Assembly: GCF_001592085.1 (NCBI RefSeq)
Contig: NZ_BCWD01000003.1
Span: 62,001-126,000, forward strand
DNA: 64,000 nt
Origin: Levilactobacillus senmaizukei DSM 21775 = NBRC 103853
GTDB lineage: Bacteria > Bacillota > Bacilli > Lactobacillales > Lactobacillaceae
Direction of reading: 5' to 3'
In this document: one piece after another, positions 35,974-45,148 of the stretch
Layout: the number at the start of each line of letters is the position of its first letter
Position numbering within the stretch: position 1 is the stretch's first letter
Program-made: the position numbers and the translations under genes
Notes under the pieces: model-generated
What the model was told of the DNA's origin: nothing
The model's database searches: none
What the model saw: the letters and a program-made list of their open reading frames with translations, nothing else

Positions 35974-37155
35974 ATGAGCGTCAAGGTCGGCATTGATCAG
36001 ATCGGGTTTTACACACCCGACCACTATTTGCCATTAGCGGATCTGGCAGTGGCCAGAGGGGATGATCCCAACAAGTACCTCATTGGTATTGGTCAGACGA
36101 AGCAGGCGGTGATTCCACCTACCCAGGACGTGGTCACCATGGCCGCAAACGCGGCTGAGCAGATTTTGACTGATACAAGTAAGTCGGAAATAGCCATGGT
36201 GCTTTTTGGTACGGAATCGGGGGTCGACAACTCTAAGGCCAGCGCAGTCTACCTGGCCCATTTGCTGGGACTGCCCGCGAATACGCGAGCGATTGAACTC
36301 AAACAGGCCTGTTATGGGGCCACGGCCGGATTACAAATTGCGGCCGACTTCGTGCGAGTTCATCCGGCAGCTAAGGTGTTGGTCATCGGGGCGGACATTG
36401 CCCGGTATGGCTTGCACAGTGCCGGTGAAGTGACCCAGGGTGGTGGGGCCATCGCCATGCTGGTGACGGCCGATCCACGCATCCTAACGCTGGATGAGGT
36501 CAGCAGTTATCACACCGAAGATGTCATGGACTTTTGGCGACCGGTCTATCGGACCGAAGCCCTCGTTGATGGCCGTTACTCGACCAATGTTTACCTCAAG
36601 TTTTTCGAAAAAGTTTGGCGGGATTATCAGAATCAAACCGGTAAAACCATTGCCGACTTTGCGGCGTTTGTCTTTCATTTACCTTTTACCAAAATGGGTC
36701 GGAAGGGATTGCAGCAAATTCTGCCCAGTGCATCGGCCGACCAGCAAGTGAGTCTAACGGCTAACTTTGAGGCGAGCCAGGAGGACAACCGCAATGTCGG
36801 GAATCTGTATACTGGCTCCCTGTATCTGAGCTTTTTGTCCTTGTTGCGCCACGGTCCACTCCAAGGCGGTGAGACTATTGGGCTCTTCAGTTATGGGTCG
36901 GGTGCCGAAGGAGAGTTCTTCAGTGGCACCGTTGAACCCACTTATCACGAAGGATTTGCCGAGGCCAAGATTGCGGCAATGCTGGATCATCGGACGGCGG
37001 TTATCGTTGATGAATATGAAGAACTCTTCAACGAACAATTACCCAACGATGCCGAGGACGTGCGTTTGCCGGTTGGGACGGAGCATGCTCAATATTACTT
37101 AGCGGGACGCCGTGGTGAACAACGGTTGTATCGGCAACAAGGGACTAATAAATAG
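35974..37155 (+). CDS. mvaS: Hydroxymethylglutaryl-CoA synthase
   Basis: Condenses acetyl-CoA and acetoacetyl-CoA to HMG-CoA, the entry to the mevalonate pathway that supplies isoprenoids (for example for UppS in this window). Thiolase fold of 393 residues. The catalytic Cys113 is in ELKQACYGATAGL. The general base Glu is in GTESGVD, and the His is in FHLPFTKMG. AAGGAGGCG precedes the ATG. It is a single gene, without mvaA or mvaE beside it. Confidence 0.97.
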   Translation: MSVKVGIDQIGFYTPDHYLPLADLAVARGDDPNKYLIGIGQTKQAVIPPTQDVVTMAANAAEQILTDTSKSEIAMVLFGTESGVDNSKASAVYLAHLLGLPANTRAIELKQACYGATAGLQIAADFVRVHPAAKVLVIGADIARYGLHSAGEVTQGGGAIAMLVTADPRILTLDEVSSYHTEDVMDFWRPVYRTEALVDGRYSTNVYLKFFEKVWRDYQNQTGKTIADFAAFVFHLPFTKMGRKGLQQILPSASADQQVSLTANFEASQEDNRNVGNLYTGSLYLSFLSLLRHGPLQGGETIGLFSYGSGAEGEFFSGTVEPTYHEGFAEAKIAAMLDHRTAVIVDEYEELFNEQLPNDAEDVRLPVGTEHAQYYLAGRRGEQRLYRQQGTNK

Positions 37156-37165
37156 TGATTGATCA

Positions 37166-37200
37166 AAAGGAGACTGCGATTTTTTATCGCAGTCTCCTTT
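37166..37200. terminator. Bidirectional terminator between mvaS and the 195-residue gene
   Basis: A perfect 15-base stem (AAAGGAGACTGCGAT and complement) with a TTTTT loop. The T runs are short on both sides. Confidence 0.85.
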
Positions 37201-37215
37201 AGCTTGGGCAGATAA

Positions 37216-37803
37216 TTAATCAAATTCGTTCTTCGTCACGGTCCCGTCCTTGAAGACCAACACCGGTGATTCATTCTTGATGCCGAGGGTTAGGGTGTAA
37301 CCATCGCCGAGCGACTTTTGAATAGATTTACTGGTTTTCGTGAAATTATCCGTGAACCGTGGCCATTTAGCGCGCTTAGCCTGACTCGGATCTTCTTCCA
37401 AGGCCTTGATGGTCTTGATCAGGTCCTTATTGGTTACGGTGATGACGTAGGTCTTGCTGTCGCTGTCGAAGGTAATGGTACCGATCGACTTCAAGGCCTT
37501 GCCAAGTTGTTGACGAATAAGCTTTTCGGCTTCAGGTCGTGACATGGTCGAGCTGGATGAGGCCCCAAAGGTTTGGCTACCGCTGGAACTCATTGAAGAC
37601 TTTTGTGACATCGAAGTCGTCGGTTTTGAGTCGTTATTCGACCAGTAGGGTAACTTCCAAATAGAAAAGCCCGTACCAATGACGGCAACCACTAATAGTA
37701 GAGTAGCCCCGATCCAGGAATCATGTTGCTGAATGGCAGTCATAAGCGAAAAGGCTGCGATGATGGCGATAATCGCCCCAAAAATTGCAAAACCTAGAAA
37801 CAT
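37216..37803 (-). CDS. Membrane-anchored protein of unknown function
   Basis: A 195-residue protein with two N-terminal transmembrane helices (about residues 2-24 and 32-52). A Ser-rich linker (TSMSQKSSMSSSGSQT) follows, then a soluble alpha/beta domain of about 105 residues (AEKLIRQQLGKALKSIGTIT, then TYVITVTNKDLIKTI). The soluble part is probably outside the cell. The ATG at 37801-37803 has GGGAGG just upstream; an in-frame codon seven residues earlier is less likely. The domain is not recognised. Confidence 0.75.
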   Translation of the reverse strand: MFLGFAIFGAIIAIIAAFSLMTAIQQHDSWIGATLLLVVAVIGTGFSIWKLPYWSNNDSKPTTSMSQKSSMSSSGSQTFGASSSSTMSRPEAEKLIRQQLGKALKSIGTITFDSDSKTYVITVTNKDLIKTIKALEEDPSQAKRAKWPRFTDNFTKTSKSIQKSLGDGYTLTLGIKNESPVLVFKDGTVTKNEFD

Positions 37804-37960
37804 AGTAAACCTCCCACAACACAATTTAAATCCAGTATAACACGTTGGTTCGTTTGCTGAGCGTTCAAGAAATATTTTGGAATAAAGTCGAATTATTTCA
37901 GATATAAAAGGAATTATGGCCCTCTAAGCGAAATATAACCGAATATTAATGTTAAAGTAG

Positions 37961-37989
37961 TCGCCAAAAGTTAATGTTTCCAGTATAAT
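37961..37989 (+). promoter_or_regulatory. Promoter of the deoxyribosyltransferase gene
   Basis: A perfect TATAAT at 37984-37989 with TCGCCA 17 bases upstream (four of six matches). It lies 31 bases before the start. Confidence 0.55.
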
Positions 37990-38020
37990 ACTCGTATACC
38001 AGAGAAATGAGGAGATTAGT

Positions 38021-38461
38021 GTGACCAATATCTATTTAGCAGGACCATTTTTTGATGATGAACAGATCGAACGAATCGAACGGGTGGAAAAGGCCTTAGC
38101 TGCCAACCCGAAAATTGGCCATGTCTTTAGCCCTCGTTTGGACGAAATCCCTGGCTTAACCATGGGAACGCCAGAATGGGCAACGCAAACCTTCCAAATG
38201 GATGTCTCGCAGATTGATAAGGCTGATGTTGTCGTCGCTTTATCAGACTTCGTGGACGATCAAGTGGACTCGGGGACAGCCTTCGAAATTGGTTATGCCT
38301 TCCACAGTAAAAAGCCGATTGTCTTGCTACATGAAAAGAAAACGATTCTGAACTTGATGTTAGCTGAAAGTCTCCATGCGCACCTAACGGATGCTGCGGA
38401 CCTCGCAACCTATGATTTTTCGACTTTACCTGAAAGTCACTACGAAGGTAAGGTTATCTAA
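38021..38461 (+). CDS. ntd: Nucleoside 2-deoxyribosyltransferase
   Basis: A 146-residue enzyme of deoxynucleoside salvage, typical of lactobacilli, which swaps the base of a 2'-deoxynucleoside. IYLAGPFFDDEQIER holds the glycine/proline substrate loop. DQVDSGTAFEIGYAF carries the Asp and catalytic Glu. GTG start, with GAGGAGA upstream. Single gene, convergent with lexA. The 146-residue form is shorter than the 157-residue L. leichmannii enzyme but keeps all core motifs. Confidence 0.93.
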   Translation: MTNIYLAGPFFDDEQIERIERVEKALAANPKIGHVFSPRLDEIPGLTMGTPEWATQTFQMDVSQIDKADVVVALSDFVDDQVDSGTAFEIGYAFHSKKPIVLLHEKKTILNLMLAESLHAHLTDAADLATYDFSTLPESHYEGKVI

Positions 38462-38474
38462 GACTGAACGAAGA

Positions 38475-38510
38475 AAAAGAGCTGTTACCTTCATTGGTAA
38501 CAGCTCTTTT
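38475..38510. terminator. Bidirectional terminator between ntd and lexA
   Basis: A perfect 15-base stem, AAAAGAGCTGTTACC and its complement, around TTCATT. Confidence 0.9.
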
Positions 38511-38514
38511 GTCG

Positions 38515-39144
38515 TTAGTGGACGTCGTCGCGGAATAGACCCACGACCTTACCCAAGACACTGACGTGATTCAGAATAATTGGTGCCATGGTGTCATTTT
38601 CAGGTTGTAAACGGAAGTGGTCGGCTTCCTTAAAGAATCGCTTGCAAGTTGCTTCGTTTTCCTCCGTCATGGCAATGACGATGTCGCCGTTGTCGGCGGA
38701 TTGCTGGCGACGAACGATGACTTGGTCACCGTTCAAGATGCCAATGTTAATCATGCTTTCGCCACGAATGGTTAGCATGAACAACTGGTCGTCGTCACGT
38801 TCAAATTCAGGTGGAATGGGAAAGTAATCGGTGGCCTCTTGTACGGCCAGAATGGGTTCCCCAGCTGTGACTGTTCCCAAGACGGGAATTTGCGTTTGTT
38901 TTTCGTGGACGCCCAGTTCGTCCAGGCCGGCAGGGGTGACTTCGAGTGCTCGGGGCTTGGTCGGGTCCTTCGTCAGCAACCCTTTCTTTTCCAAGCGAGC
39001 GATGTGACCGTGAACGGTCGACGTTGAAGACAGTGAAACGGCTTCGCCAATTTCACGAACCGTTGGCGGGTATCCTTTTTCGTTAACGCGTTCCCAAATG
39101 AAGCGCAGAACCGCGAGTTGTTTACTTTCTGATGCTTTGCTCAT
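38515..39144 (-). CDS. lexA: LexA repressor (SOS regulator)
   Basis: Represses SOS genes and cleaves itself when RecA filaments form. The winged helix DNA-binding domain covers about residues 1-65 ([19 protein letters not shown]). The Ala-Gly cleavage site is in TVTAGEPI. The catalytic Ser is in RGESMIN and the Lys in EATCKRF. ATG at 39142-39144 was chosen because GAGGTGG precedes it; an earlier ATG would take this site into the gene. A SOS box upstream shows that it regulates itself. Confidence 0.97.
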   Translation of the reverse strand: MSKASESKQLAVLRFIWERVNEKGYPPTVREIGEAVSLSSTSTVHGHIARLEKKGLLTKDPTKPRALEVTPAGLDELGVHEKQTQIPVLGTVTAGEPILAVQEATDYFPIPPEFERDDDQLFMLTIRGESMINIGILNGDQVIVRRQQSADNGDIVIAMTEENEATCKRFFKEADHFRLQPENDTMAPIILNHVSVLGKVVGLFRDDVH

Positions 39145-39215
39145 CTTATTTTGCCACCTCATTCGTCAGTCATAGTTTGGTTTAAAGCAATTGTAGCATA
39201 GGGTTACGGCTTTTT

Positions 39216-39229
39216 CAAACAGATGTTCG
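39216..39229. promoter_or_regulatory. LexA operator (SOS box)
   Basis: CAAACAGATGTTCG matches the Gram-positive consensus CGAACRNRYGTTYG at 13 of 14 positions. It lies in the space between lexA and the divergent UPF0291 gene, 72 bases before lexA and 96 before the other. Confidence 0.8.
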
Positions 39230-39324
39230 GGTAGATTGGTTGAATTCACGAATCAACCCTGATATCATATGAGCTAGTGAAAAATCAGTGAAAATAATAA
39301 ATTTGAGACAGAGGAGTGGATTTG

Positions 39325-39573
39325 ATGGCTGAAACCACGATGGACACGTTGCTGGTTCGGATTAACGAACTGGCGCACAAGGCGAAGGGGACCGGATTAA
39401 CCGATGATGAAACGGCGGAACGGGCCGATCTTCGACAACAATACCTAAAGCTCTTCCGGGCCAGCTTTAAGAGTCAGATTGAAACGATGGCGGTTTTTGA
39501 TAAGGATGGCAACGAAGTCACCCCTAAAAAAGTCCAAAAGCTACAACGTGCCAAGGGACTTCGCGATAATTAA
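39325..39573 (+). CDS. DUF896/UPF0291 family protein (YnzC-like)
   Basis: A small helical cytoplasmic protein, 82 residues. LLVRINELAHKAKGTGLTDD and LRQQYLKLFRASFK are the family's helix-hairpin motif. In Bacillus, ynzC sits in the LexA-controlled yneA operon beside lexA, and this gene has the same position and a shared SOS box. The role is unknown. ATG 39325 was chosen because GAGGAG at 39311-39316 is eight bases upstream. Confidence 0.93.
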   Translation: MAETTMDTLLVRINELAHKAKGTGLTDDETAERADLRQQYLKLFRASFKSQIETMAVFDKDGNEVTPKKVQKLQRAKGLRDN

Positions 39574-39579
39574 TTGGCT

Positions 39580-39610
39580 GAGTGAGTCTTTTTTGAAGAT
39601 TCACTCTTTT
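39580..39610 (+). terminator. Terminator after the UPF0291 gene
   Basis: GAGTGA-g-TCTT pairs with AAGA-t-TCACTC, then TTTT. Confidence 0.75.
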
Positions 39611-39672
39611 ATTTTGCCCGGTATTTGTGTAAAATTGACAAATGAATGACTTCAAGCGAGGAGGAACACGCT

Positions 39673-39906
39673 TTGGCTAATATTGCACCTTGGATTTGGA
39701 TTTTGATTATTATTGTGGTTGCGATTGCAAGTGCGCTTGCCGGATTCTTTGGCGCCCGTAAGTACATGCAAAATTACTTAAAAGATAATCCACCAATTAA
39801 CGAAGACCAGCTGCGGGCAATGATGCTGCAGATGGGTCAAAAACCATCTCAACGTAAGCTTCATCAAATGATGACGGCTATGAAACAAAACGCTCACGAG
39901 AAGTAA
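39673..39906 (+). CDS. yneF: YneF family small membrane protein
   Basis: A 77-residue protein with one N-terminal transmembrane helix ([20 protein letters not shown]), a [16 protein letters not shown] segment and the conserved [18 protein letters not shown] tail. This is the UPF0154 pattern. TTG 39673 is the start, as GAGGAGG at 39660-39666 fits; upstream codons would destroy this. The role is unknown. Its place after lexA and ynzC matches Bacillus (lexA-yneA-yneB-ynzC-...-yneF). Confidence 0.92.
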   Translation: MANIAPWIWILIIIVVAIASALAGFFGARKYMQNYLKDNPPINEDQLRAMMLQMGQKPSQRKLHQMMTAMKQNAHEK

Positions 39907-39922
39907 GCGTCGACATACTGAG

Positions 39923-39958
39923 GCTCACCCTGTCAGTTCAGACAGGGTGAGCTTTTTT
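39923..39958 (+). terminator. yneF terminator
   Basis: GCTCACCCTGTC, loop AGTTCA, GACAGGGTGAGC, then six T. Confidence 0.92.
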
Positions 39959-39960
39959 AG

Positions 39961-39988
39961 TTGCATTTTGCAGAAAGTTGGGTAAACT
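39961..39988 (+). promoter_or_regulatory. Possible promoter of the ABC exporter operon
   Basis: TTGCAT, 16 bases, TAAACT, about 50 bases before the start of the first ABC gene. Confidence 0.45.
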
Positions 39989-40039
39989 TATTAAGTCTGT
40001 AATATTTTTAATCGTATTCTAATTTAAGGAGGGATCGAC

Positions 40040-41797
40040 ATGAGTATTTTTCGCAAGTTGGCGTGGTATTTCCGTCTCGAGTGGCGGCAGTATCTCGTTG
40101 GGATCGTGGGCCTCTTACTAACCGCGATTATTGCGATTATCCCGCCACGGATTATTGGGAATCTGGTCGATGGGATTCATGGTCAAACAATGTCGGGACG
40201 ACAGTTGGCCTTAGACATTGGGCTGATTATTCTGGCAGCCATTGGCCAATACGCCACGCGGTACATGTGGCGTAATGCTATCTGGGGTGGCGCGGCTCAT
40301 CTGGAACAGCTACTCCGTAATCGGTTGTTTAATCACTTCATGAAGATGGACCGGGTTTTCTATCAAAAGTATCGAACGGGGGATCTGATGGCCCATGCCA
40401 CCAATGACCTTGAGGCGATCCAACGAGTAGCTGGCGGGGGTATTTTGCAGTTTGCCGACGCCATTATTACCGGTGGGACGACCCTGATTGCTATGATGAC
40501 CCTGATTGACTGGCGGTTGACACTTTTAGCTATTATTCCATTTCCATTCTTGGCGGTTATTTCACGTTACCTAGGTCAAAGGATTCATCGGGCTTTCAGT
40601 GCCTCTCAGGCGGCCTTTTCACGCCTGAATAACAAGGCTCAAGAAAGTATTAGCGGCATCAAGGTTATTAAGGCCTTGGGCCAGGGTGAGGCCGATGTGG
40701 CTGACTTTGACCAGCAGGTTGACGAAACCATCAAGATTAATCGCCGGGTGAACCGACTGGATTCCATGTTCGATCCCGCCATTACGCTAATCATCTCGAT
40801 TTCTTATGTGGCGACAATTGTCTTGGGGGGCTTGTTTGTCACCCATCACGTGATCACCATTGGTAACCTGGTTTCCTTCATTAGTTATTTGGCCATGATG
40901 ATCTGGCCCATGTTTGCTGTGGGGATGTTATTCAATACCATGGAACGGGGTAATGCCAGTTATGACCGAGTCATGGAGCTCTTGGAGCAGGAGACCCACA
41001 TTATTGACCGGAAGAATGGTTTGACGATTCGGCCGACCGGGACGATTGATTATCATATCAATCGTTTCGATTATCCCGAGAATGCTGGGGCCAGTCTCAA
41101 ACAAATCGATTTTAATTTGCCTGCTGGCCACACGCTAGGAATTGTCGGTCGAGTGGGTGCCGGCAAGTCGACGATTATGAAGTTGTTGTTACGTGAGTTT
41201 GACCAATACGATGGCGAAATTGCCTTTGGTGGGCATTCCATCAAGGACTATGCACTAGACAGCTACCTACCAGCCATCGGTTACGTACCCCAGGAAAGTT
41301 TCCTGTTTTCGAGCACCGTGTTTGAAAATATTCGTTTTGCTCGGCCGGAAGCCAGTAAGAAAACGGTTGAGGCGGCAGCCGCCAAGAGTGACTTGGCGGG
41401 TCAAATCGACCAGTTACCGGCGGGATATGAAACCCAAGTTGGAGAGCAGGGAATTTCACTGTCCGGTGGGCAACGACAACGGCTAGCTATCGCACGGGCC
41501 TTGTTGATCGATCCCGAATTGTTAATCTTAGACGATGCGCTATCCGCGGTAGACGCTGAGACAGAAGCAGAAATCTTACAAAATTTGAAGACCGAACGGG
41601 CGAACAAAACAACCATTATCTCGGCACATCGACTAAGTTCCGTGATGAATGCCGATGAGATTCTCGTGTTAGACGAGGGTGCCGTGGCTGAACGCGGGAC
41701 GCACGCTGAACTCATGGCCCAGGGGGGCTGGTATCAAAAGATGTTTACCGAACAACAATTAGAGACCCAAGCGAAGGGAGGGATCACCAATGGCTGA
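40040..41797 (+). CDS. ABC exporter subunit with degenerate ATP site (LmrC/BmrC-like)
   Basis: A 585-residue half-transporter: six transmembrane segments (residues 1-310), then a nucleotide-binding domain. Walker A is GRVGAGKST and the signature is ISLSGGQRQRLAIA. Walker B reads LLILDDALSAVD, so the catalytic Glu is Asp. That is the mark of the degenerate half in heterodimeric multidrug exporters such as LmrCD, BmrCD and TM287/288. GGAGGGATC precedes the ATG. It overlaps the second subunit gene by eight bases. The substrate is unknown; drugs or lipids are likely. Confidence 0.93.
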   Translation: MSIFRKLAWYFRLEWRQYLVGIVGLLLTAIIAIIPPRIIGNLVDGIHGQTMSGRQLALDIGLIILAAIGQYATRYMWRNAIWGGAAHLEQLLRNRLFNHFMKMDRVFYQKYRTGDLMAHATNDLEAIQRVAGGGILQFADAIITGGTTLIAMMTLIDWRLTLLAIIPFPFLAVISRYLGQRIHRAFSASQAAFSRLNNKAQESISGIKVIKALGQGEADVADFDQQVDETIKINRRVNRLDSMFDPAITLIISISYVATIVLGGLFVTHHVITIGNLVSFISYLAMMIWPMFAVGMLFNTMERGNASYDRVMELLEQETHIIDRKNGLTIRPTGTIDYHINRFDYPENAGASLKQIDFNLPAGHTLGIVGRVGAGKSTIMKLLLREFDQYDGEIAFGGHSIKDYALDSYLPAIGYVPQESFLFSSTVFENIRFARPEASKKTVEAAAAKSDLAGQIDQLPAGYETQVGEQGISLSGGQRQRLAIARALLIDPELLILDDALSAVDAETEAEILQNLKTERANKTTIISAHRLSSVMNADEILVLDEGAVAERGTHAELMAQGGWYQKMFTEQQLETQAKGGITNG

Positions 41798-43583
41798 TAA
41801 ATCTCATCAATCCGCGTGGGCTAAGAGTATGACCACCAAGGAACAACTGACTGTGATCCGTCGCTTGATGGGTTTCGCGGGCCCGTACAAATGGTTTTTC
41901 ATCTGGTCGGTCGTCCTGTCCGCCACTATCAGTGGGATCAATGTATTCCTGCCATGGTTGTTACAAACCTACATGGACCGCTATTTGCGAACTAGCAACG
42001 CCACGATTCAAATCATGTGGATGTTTGCGGGCTTCTATTTTGGTGGCATGCTGGTACGAGCGATCATGCAATTCTGGCAAAACTATTCGAGTACGATGGG
42101 TGCCGAGTATATGTTGGAAAATGTGCGGCGAAAGTTGTTCAGTCAACTGCACGCCAAGGGCATGCGGTATTTTGACCAGACGCCGGGTGGGTCGATTCTT
42201 TCTCGGCTAATGAACGACACCATGACGTTTGCCAACTTCTGGGCGCTGCTAAACACGTTGATTCTGGCGTTGTTTGCGGTGGTCTCGTCGTTTATCGCGA
42301 TGTATCTGACCGACGTTAAGGTGGCACTGTGGACGCTGATCTTGGTGCCATTCCTGGTCATGACCATCTGGTATTATCAACACTACAGTTCCAAGGTTTA
42401 TCGTCGGATGCGGGAACGGCTGAGTCAACTTAATACCAAGTTGGCTGAAGCCATCACTGGGATTACGGTTATTCAGGAATTCCGGCAAGAGGATCGGACA
42501 TCCAAACGGTTTCAGAAGACCAATCAGTCCTATTACGATACTCGTAAGGCCATGATTAAGACGAACACTTTACTGTTAAGCCCCATGATTAATTTGTTCT
42601 ATGCGTTGGGAACAGCGCTGGTCTTGGGCCTATTCGGGGTTCGCGGGCTCCATGAAATTGTGGCGGCCGGGGTCATTTATGCCTTTATTACGTACCTAAA
42701 TAATTTTTACAGCCCAATGAGTAACATGATGGATAGCTTGAGTGACTTCCAAAATGGGATGGTTGCGGGTTCACGGGTCTTACGGATCGTGGATGACCAA
42801 ACGCTGGCTCCCCAGCAGCATCCGGTTGCCGGTGCCACCATTACCCGGGGGAAGGTTGAGTTCCGACACGTCACATTTGCCTATGATCAGGAGCACCCGG
42901 TCCTAAAGGATGTTTCGTTCGTGGTGGAACCCGGACAAACGGTGGCGCTAGTGGGCCAAACTGGTTCGGGGAAGACGTCAACGATTAATGTCTTGATGCG
43001 GTTCTATGAGTTCCAATCCGGTGAGGTCTTGGTGGATGATCGGGATATTCGGGACTATCCGGCCGCAGAGCTCCGCTCGAAGCTGGGGTTAGTCCTCCAG
43101 GAGCCGCAACTCTTTTACGGCGATATTCAAACCAACATTCGGATGTACAACACGGCGATCTCGGACGAGGAGGTTCGACAGGCGGCGCGGTTCGTCCAGG
43201 CGGATGAGTTCATTGAACGGTTACCACAGGGCTATACAACACCGGTCCTCGAACGGGGAACGGAGTATTCTGCCGGTGAGCGGCAACTAATTACCTTTGC
43301 GCGAACGGTGGTTACCGATCCCAAGATTCTGATCTTGGATGAAGCGACGGCCAACGTCGATACCGAGACGGAAACGATGATTCAAACTGGATTGAACAAG
43401 ATTCAAGAGAATCGGACAACGATTGCCATCGCACACCGGTTATCAACGATTCAAAATGCGGACCAGATTTTGGTCCTTCATCAGGGCCAGATTGTGGAAC
43501 GTGGGACCAATGATGAGTTGATGGCCCAAGCGGGGTACTATTACGATATGATTCAACTTCAAAATGCCGCACACAAAGATTGA
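41790..43583 (+). CDS. ABC exporter subunit with canonical Walker B (LmrD/BmrD-like)
   Basis: The 597-residue partner half-transporter. A longer cytoplasmic N-terminus leads to six transmembrane segments and a nucleotide-binding domain with GQTGSGKTS (Walker A) and ILILDEATANVD (Walker B with catalytic Glu). Its signature is altered to YSAGERQLI. In the dimer this altered signature faces the degenerate Walker site of the partner, so exactly one ATP site stays fully competent. GAGGGATC lies before the ATG inside the previous gene. Confidence 0.93.
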   Translation: MADKSHQSAWAKSMTTKEQLTVIRRLMGFAGPYKWFFIWSVVLSATISGINVFLPWLLQTYMDRYLRTSNATIQIMWMFAGFYFGGMLVRAIMQFWQNYSSTMGAEYMLENVRRKLFSQLHAKGMRYFDQTPGGSILSRLMNDTMTFANFWALLNTLILALFAVVSSFIAMYLTDVKVALWTLILVPFLVMTIWYYQHYSSKVYRRMRERLSQLNTKLAEAITGITVIQEFRQEDRTSKRFQKTNQSYYDTRKAMIKTNTLLLSPMINLFYALGTALVLGLFGVRGLHEIVAAGVIYAFITYLNNFYSPMSNMMDSLSDFQNGMVAGSRVLRIVDDQTLAPQQHPVAGATITRGKVEFRHVTFAYDQEHPVLKDVSFVVEPGQTVALVGQTGSGKTSTINVLMRFYEFQSGEVLVDDRDIRDYPAAELRSKLGLVLQEPQLFYGDIQTNIRMYNTAISDEEVRQAARFVQADEFIERLPQGYTTPVLERGTEYSAGERQLITFARTVVTDPKILILDEATANVDTETETMIQTGLNKIQENRTTIAIAHRLSTIQNADQILVLHQGQIVERGTNDELMAQAGYYYDMIQLQNAAHKD

Positions 43584-43595
43584 TTGTGTCATGCA

Positions 43596-43633
43596 AAAAT
43601 GGAGCCAGATATAATCTCTGGCTCCATTTTTTT
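43596..43633. terminator. Bidirectional terminator between the ABC operon and plsC
   Basis: AAAATGGAGCCAGA pairs with TCTGGCTCCATTTT, loop TATAATC, with T-rich flanks. Confidence 0.9.
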
Positions 43634-43641
43634 AGTGGTAT

Positions 43642-44298
43642 TTATTTAAGCTTGTTCTGTTGCTTGGCGGCCTGTTCTTCACCAGTGACATCCACGTAGT
43701 GAAAGTTGGGGTTAATTTCCTTATCCAAATTATCAAAGGCGGCCTGCATCTGTTGCTCAATTTGTTTTTGACCGGATTCGTCTAATTTTAATTTACGATC
43801 AATGGTAATTGGTTTCCCAAAGGCCACTGTGACCCGTTGTCGTGAGAAGAGGCGCTTAAAGGTCAGCGGCCCCTGATAAACGGCGGGAACCAGGGGTACC
43901 CGAGCCATCTTGGCGATGACGGCGGCGCCGCCCTTTAGTTCGGCCGAGTGACGGGAACCCGAGGGAAACATGATCAAAGACAGGTCTCCTGTTCGTAAAA
44001 TGCGAACGGGGGTCTTGATGGCCGAGGGCCCCGGATGATCACGATTTACCGAAAAACCATTGACGCGAACCAAAATCCATCGCAGAATTGGATTCTGGAA
44101 GAGTTCTTCTTTAGCCATGAAGCTAAATTTTCGAGGGCTAGCCGCCAATGCAAAATAGACCGGGTCGAACCAAGTTCGGTGGGGACCGACTAAGACGTAA
44201 GGCCCATCGGGTAGATCCTCTCGATGCAGGTAGGTTGCCCGCCCGTTAATTAGAAAGAGTAAGACGCGAATGATTCCGCGCAAAAACGAATAAAACAT
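43642..44298 (-). CDS. plsC: 1-acyl-sn-glycerol-3-phosphate acyltransferase
   Basis: A 218-residue membrane-associated enzyme making phosphatidic acid from lysophosphatidic acid. The catalytic HX4D motif is GPHRTWFDPVYF. The glycerophosphate-binding motif appears as FPSGSRHSAELKGG, with Ser where FPEGTRS has Glu and Thr. The VPLVPAVYQGP motif follows. Several PlsC paralogues occur in lactobacilli and this one could have another acceptor. It diverges from the methyltransferase gene. Confidence 0.88.
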   Translation of the reverse strand: MFYSFLRGIIRVLLFLINGRATYLHREDLPDGPYVLVGPHRTWFDPVYFALAASPRKFSFMAKEELFQNPILRWILVRVNGFSVNRDHPGPSAIKTPVRILRTGDLSLIMFPSGSRHSAELKGGAAVIAKMARVPLVPAVYQGPLTFKRLFSRQRVTVAFGKPITIDRKLKLDESGQKQIEQQMQAAFDNLDKEINPNFHYVDVTGEEQAAKQQNKLK

Positions 44299-44398
44299 GA
44301 GTGCACTCCTCTCGCAGCGTTTCTATATTAGACTAGTATGCAAAAAAAATGCTGGCGTTGCAAGTGATCTGCGAGGGTTTGCCGAGAGGAAGAGTAGA

Positions 44399-45148
44399 AT
44401 GACTAGCTTAAAAGCAGACGAACGAATCGACCAGCTGTATAGTCAGGATGTTCAAATCATCCAGAGCCCCAGTGTCTTTGCCTTTTCATTGGATGCCGTT
44501 TTGTTGGCAGACTTTGCTACGTTGCCGGTCCGCGCCAAGAGCCTGACGGTCGACCTCTGTGCGGGAAATGGTGCCGTGGGCCTATTCATGAGTGGTAAAA
44601 CCCACGGACAGATTGCGGAGGTGGAGCTCCAACCGCGCTTAGCAGATATGGCGCGACGCAGTGTCACCTTGAATGGTCTGGATGACCAGATGACCGTCTA
44701 TGAAGGCGATCTGGCCAAGGTTAACGACTGGATTCCTAAGGATTCGGCCGACGTGGTTACCTGTAATCCGCCATACTTTGCAGATCTACCTGATAGTCAA
44801 AAGAATCCCAATCAGTATTTGGCGATTGCCCGTCATGAGATTACCACGAATTTAGCGACGATTGTGGCAACGACCAGTGGCTTGCTTAAGATGAACGGGA
44901 AAGCCTACTTTGTCCATCGACCAGACCGTTTTCTAGAATTAACGCAACTGATGACTGCCAATCGTTTGGCGCCCAAGCGAGTCCGTTTGGTTCATCCAAA
45001 GCCGGGAAAAGAAGCCAATATGGTTCTCGTTGAGGCGATCAAGGATGGTCGTCCAGGAGGGATGCGGTTCTTGGCACCGCTCACGGTATACAACCAACAG
45101 GGGGACTACTCCTCCGAAGTGGAGGCGTTGCTCTATGGCCGACACTGA
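44399..45148 (+). CDS. tRNA1(Val) adenine-N6 methyltransferase-like protein (YabB/TrmN6 type)
   Basis: A 249-residue SAM-dependent methyltransferase. The SAM motif is [15 protein letters not shown] and the catalytic motif is [17 protein letters not shown] and the C-terminal [10 protein letters not shown] match the YfiC/YabB group that modifies A37 of tRNA-Val in E. coli; the Gram-positive substrate is less certain. ATG 44399 was set because AGAGGAAGAG lies just upstream. It overlaps the GIY-YIG gene by 14 bases. Confidence 0.9.
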   Translation: MTSLKADERIDQLYSQDVQIIQSPSVFAFSLDAVLLADFATLPVRAKSLTVDLCAGNGAVGLFMSGKTHGQIAEVELQPRLADMARRSVTLNGLDDQMTVYEGDLAKVNDWIPKDSADVVTCNPPYFADLPDSQKNPNQYLAIARHEITTNLATIVATTSGLLKMNGKAYFVHRPDRFLELTQLMTANRLAPKRVRLVHPKPGKEANMVLVEAIKDGRPGGMRFLAPLTVYNQQGDYSSEVEALLYGRH

